Made by a program: the position numbers and the translations under genes
DNA from: Bdellovibrio sp.
GTDB lineage: Bacteria; Bdellovibrionota; Bdellovibrionia; Bdellovibrionales; Bdellovibrionaceae
Assembly: GCA_025359945.1 (NCBI GenBank)
Contig: JANYDD010000062.1
Span: forward strand, 1 to 64,000
Direction: 5' to 3'
DNA length: 64,000 bases
In this document: one piece after another, positions 61,905 through 64,000 of the stretch
How the letters are laid out: each line of letters begins with the position of its first letter
How positions within the stretch are numbered: position 1 is the first letter of the stretch
Notes under the pieces: generated by a model
What the model saw: the letters and a program-made list of their open reading frames with translations, nothing else
What the model was told of the DNA's origin: nothing
Databases searched by the model: none

Positions 61905-62201
61905 AAAGTTTAAAAACTTTCTTCTGAAACAAGCTTTGGTTCGTTCATCAAAACTAAAAGTTAAAAGTACATCGGTTTTGGCAGTGTCTTGATATTGCGA
62001 TGAATAATTCTCAAGGCTAGCCGCTTCTAAAATTTCCGCGTAGTTGATTTTTAAATCCAGTCTGTCCTGAACTTCTTGAATCGAACTTGGGTCTATTTTC
62101 CATCCGAGACCGTTCTTAATTTCTTTGAGAAAAATCGGCCGTCCCAGCTTTTTTTGCAGATCAGAAGGAATCAACGGCGTTACAGAGTTAACCTTGCTCA
62201 A
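61827..62201 (-). CDS. Hypothetical protein, 124 aa, doubtful
   Basis: No family recognised. The product looks soluble (LKEIKNGLGWKIDPSSIQEV, QDRLDLKINYAEILEAASL). Its last 26 codons lie antisense to the helicase end, which is unusual, so the C-terminal part may be noncoding. No strong ribosome site is seen. It lies just behind the 62203 frame and could be the end of a frameshifted gene. Confidence 0.35.
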   Translation of the reverse strand: MSKVNSVTPLIPSDLQKKLGRPIFLKEIKNGLGWKIDPSSIQEVQDRLDLKINYAEILEAASLENYSSQYQDTAKTDVLLTFSFDERTKACFRRKFLNFLKPFKTSVFGDEFFNRLIVEQYADF

Positions 62202-62202
62202 T

Positions 62203-62529
62203 CTAAAAATTACTCCACAGAGTTAATTTTTTAGAATTGGTCATTAAAAACTTCCGTTTAATTTTGGGTGAACTCATTTTTGACTTAGGCCGAAAAAAAA
62301 GCGGCAATACGTCGGTGCCAAAGGTCCAAAGAACATCGAAAGATGGGTTACTATCATTTTCGGTGAATCTTTTTTTGGTCTCCTTCCAGCAGGAGAATTT
62401 CCATACATCCAAGTATTTATTGTCTTGATTGAGATCGACTGTCTTGACCCAAACTAGCTGACCGCCAACTCGTTTTCTATAAGCGAGCGGCTTAGGGCGC
62501 GGGATCAAAATAGCTGGCGGTGATTCCAT
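62203..62529 (-). CDS. Hypothetical protein downstream of KamA-like gene, doubtful
   Basis: No family recognised. The frame overlaps the KamA-like gene end; the ATG at 62529 gives 108 aa (a longer frame reaches 62601). Composition is protein-like from YRKRVGGQLVWVKTVDLNQD to SFDVLWTFGTDVLPLFF and then basic (RPKSKMSSPKIKRKF). Together with the 61827 frame, one base behind, it may be remains of one gene. Real coding status is open. Confidence 0.3.
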   Translation of the reverse strand: MESPPAILIPRPKPLAYRKRVGGQLVWVKTVDLNQDNKYLDVWKFSCWKETKKRFTENDSNPSFDVLWTFGTDVLPLFFRPKSKMSSPKIKRKFLMTNSKKLTLWSNF

Positions 62530-63628
62530 CAAAGCCGCAATAGGTTCGCGATTTTTCATCGCGCGCGATTTCGAAGTTGGGAACGATCGAAATTTTTCCA
62601 CCGCCTTGAGGGATATCCAACGAAAAATTAGGCATGCCTAAACCTGAAAGACTTCCCCATAATTTTTTTTGAATGGCTTCGGCCTCTGCTAACGGAACCT
62701 TCAGGTGGTTGGTTCCGCGCACGGGATCGCAAATAAATAAATAATAAGGCTTCACCCGAAGGTACAATAGCTTTCGCGACAGCAACCGCAAAATTTCTGG
62801 GTCGTTATTGACCTCTTTCAACAGGACGGATTGGTTAAAAACGGGGATGCCGTGATCGACAAAAAGACTAAGCGCCTCTGCGGCTTCGAAGCTGAGCTCA
62901 TCCGGATGATTAAAGTGGGTCATCAAAAAAACAGGTCCATACTTTCTTAAGGTTTTCACAAGCTCGATATCAATTCTTTGCGGGCAGACCACCGGCATCC
63001 GGCTTCCGATGCGAATGATTTCGATGTGTTCAATTTGGCGAAGTCGAAAAAGCACTTGTTCTAGCTGTGCGGTTCCAAGGGTCAGCGGGTCGCCGCCTGA
63101 GAGAATCACTTCGCGAATTTCCGTGTGCTGCTGAAAATAATCTAAGGCCTGGATCAAGTCGCTTTCGCTTAAGAAAGCTTGATCTCGCCCGGTGAAATGT
63201 TTGCGCGTGCAGTAGCGGCAGTAAACCGAACAAAAGTCGGTCACTAGTAATAAAGCGCGATCCGGATATCGATGGATCACACGCGGGACCGGATTATTTT
63301 CTTTTTCTAAAAGCGGGTCGCTGAGGCTTTGCCAGCCCGTTTGATATTCTTGTATTTTTGGCACCACGATCGTTCGAATGGCTTCGCAGTTTTGTGCCAG
63401 ACTTGCGTAGTAAGGCGTGCAGCGAAATTTAAAAAGTTTCTCAATCGAGTTAAGATTTTGTCTGCCAGATTCTTCATCGAAGGCCAAGGTCTCGCTATCA
63501 GAAAGAGAAAAATATTTTTCGAAGTCAGACTTCGTTTTCAAAGAATGACGCATCTGCCAAGCAGAGCTATTCCAATCGCTGGTTTGAATCGTTGACGAGC
63601 CTAAAGTTTTCTTAAATTCTATTCGCAT
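62492..63628 (-). CDS. kamA: Lysine 2,3-aminomutase family radical SAM enzyme
   Basis: This 378-aa protein binds a 4Fe-4S cluster through C133, C137 and C140 (DFCSVYCRYCTRKHF). VILSGGDPLTL, RIGSRMPVVCPQRID and LYLRVKPYYLFICDPVRGTN match the KamA/EpmB family, as does the front WQMRHSLKTKSDFEKYF. The end FSLDIPQGGGKISIVPNF with ARDEKSRTYCGFDGI fits KamA more than the shorter EpmB. It converts L-lysine to beta-lysine, free or on EF-P. No EF-P or EpmA gene is adjacent, so the exact substrate is not set. Confidence 0.9.
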   Translation of the reverse strand: MRIEFKKTLGSSTIQTSDWNSSAWQMRHSLKTKSDFEKYFSLSDSETLAFDEESGRQNLNSIEKLFKFRCTPYYASLAQNCEAIRTIVVPKIQEYQTGWQSLSDPLLEKENNPVPRVIHRYPDRALLLVTDFCSVYCRYCTRKHFTGRDQAFLSESDLIQALDYFQQHTEIREVILSGGDPLTLGTAQLEQVLFRLRQIEHIEIIRIGSRMPVVCPQRIDIELVKTLRKYGPVFLMTHFNHPDELSFEAAEALSLFVDHGIPVFNQSVLLKEVNNDPEILRLLSRKLLYLRVKPYYLFICDPVRGTNHLKVPLAEAEAIQKKLWGSLSGLGMPNFSLDIPQGGGKISIVPNFEIARDEKSRTYCGFDGITASYFDPAP

Positions 63629-63667
63629 TTAGATTTGTTCAAGTAACTTTTTCTCTAAGCTCACGCA

Positions 63668-63717
63668 AATAAAAACCAGGCCGAAGATGGACTATTTTTT
63701 TCGGCAATCGCCTGGTT
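63668..63717. other. Long nested hairpin upstream of kamA-like gene
   Basis: AACCAGGC and GCCTGGTT enclose an inner GCCGAA/TTCGGC pair, with a T-rich centre. It lies 40 bases before the kamA-like start on the minus strand and 140 bases before the right-edge gene. It may be a leader regulatory structure or a terminator of neither neighbour; no ligand motif is known. The 227-bp gap holds no other feature. Confidence 0.4.
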
Positions 63718-63855
63718 AATAATTCAGCAGACCTTCATCGTCAGGGCCATCGCGAAACTCTTTTGCCTGGCTATTGACTCAGAACTTTACAAAAAAATTT
63801 CTATTGGCAAGTTTTTTTCTCTCGGATATTCCAAGTTTTGGGACGGGGGTCGCCA

Positions 63856-64000
63856 GTGCGGGTATCAGCAAGTTTAGCATTCTTATTTGTTTTTGGAATT
63901 CAGCATTTTTTTCCTAGTTTCGTCATCGCCGCTTCCAATGCCGATGTGGTTCAGAAAGCTTATTTCTTAAGTCAGCAGTCAAAAGTTTCAGCGGTCGATG
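63856..64000 (+). CDS. Start of an exported protein, cut by window edge
   Basis: From the GTG at 63856 the frame reads a signal peptide (MRVSASLAFLFVFGIQHFFP, SFVIAA) and then SNADVVQKAYFLSQQSKVSA up to the window end, 48 codons with no stop. GGGGGT lies 6 bases upstream. Function cannot be told from this fragment. Confidence 0.6.
   Translation, partial: MRVSASLAFLFVFGIQHFFPSFVIAASNADVVQKAYFLSQQSKVSAVD

Noticed and set aside
1-64000. CRISPR arrays, tRNA or rRNA genes
   Set aside because: No regularly spaced direct repeats, cloverleaf-like sequences or rRNA-like stretches were seen on reading.

Overview
The window looks like chromosome of a predatory-type bacterium of the Bdellovibrionota (Bdellovibrio relatives). 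That placement rests on the layout of the flagellar locus (AMIN/TPR protein-flgB-flgC-fliE-fliF-fliG-fliH-fliI-fliJ-motE-like-fliK-flgD-flgE facing fliL-fliM-fliN-fliO-fliP-fliQ-fliR-flhB-flhA-flhF-flhG-fliA), on the many secreted proteins without recognisable family, and on sigma-54-like promoter elements. It is an inference from gene content. I see no rRNA, tRNA, CRISPR array or intact insertion sequence.

Layout. 1-5.8 kb is an accessory stretch: a decayed IS3-type orfA, two secreted orphan proteins divergent from a TetR regulator with a clear operator-like palindrome, a small Cys/His-rich exported protein, and a polytopic membrane-protein gene broken by a short palindromic insertion flanked by a 10-bp direct repeat. 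5.9-12.4 kb holds an outer-membrane barrel, a secreted protein and an RND/MMPL transporter fused to a LolA-like domain, followed by a DUF883-like/holin-like membrane pair. 12.4-19.7 kb holds an RRM protein, a coupled HTH/unknown pair, a three-gene acyltransferase/TenA-like/PlsC cluster, a first HTH-nucleotidyltransferase pair, an MltF-type transglycosylase and a DciA-like protein. 19.8-22.6 kb is an Mla-type lipid transport operon.

22.8-52.5 kb is the flagellar region. The plus-strand operon encodes rod, MS-ring, switch, export ATPase, hook cap and hook. The minus-strand operon encodes switch, export gate, the FlhF/FlhG placement pair and FliA. Between the convergent operons lie two secreted orphan genes (573 and 397 codons) with unusual inverted repeats. 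Sigma-54-type elements precede fliL, the AMIN/TPR gene and the 397-codon orphan. FlhF has lost the usual G3 and G4 GTPase motifs, and FlhG lacks the N-terminal activating helix.

52.7-64 kb is housekeeping plus accessory: a DUF4143-type ATPase gene interrupted by a stop and started inside a 23-bp palindrome, an inositol-monophosphatase-like gene, a SPOR protein, a second HTH-nucleotidyltransferase pair behind a perfect-consensus sigma-70 promoter, a lipoprotein, a small barrel, a gluzincin-like metallopeptidase, a UvrD/PcrA helicase, a lysine 2,3-aminomutase-type radical SAM enzyme, and the start of an exported protein cut by the window edge.
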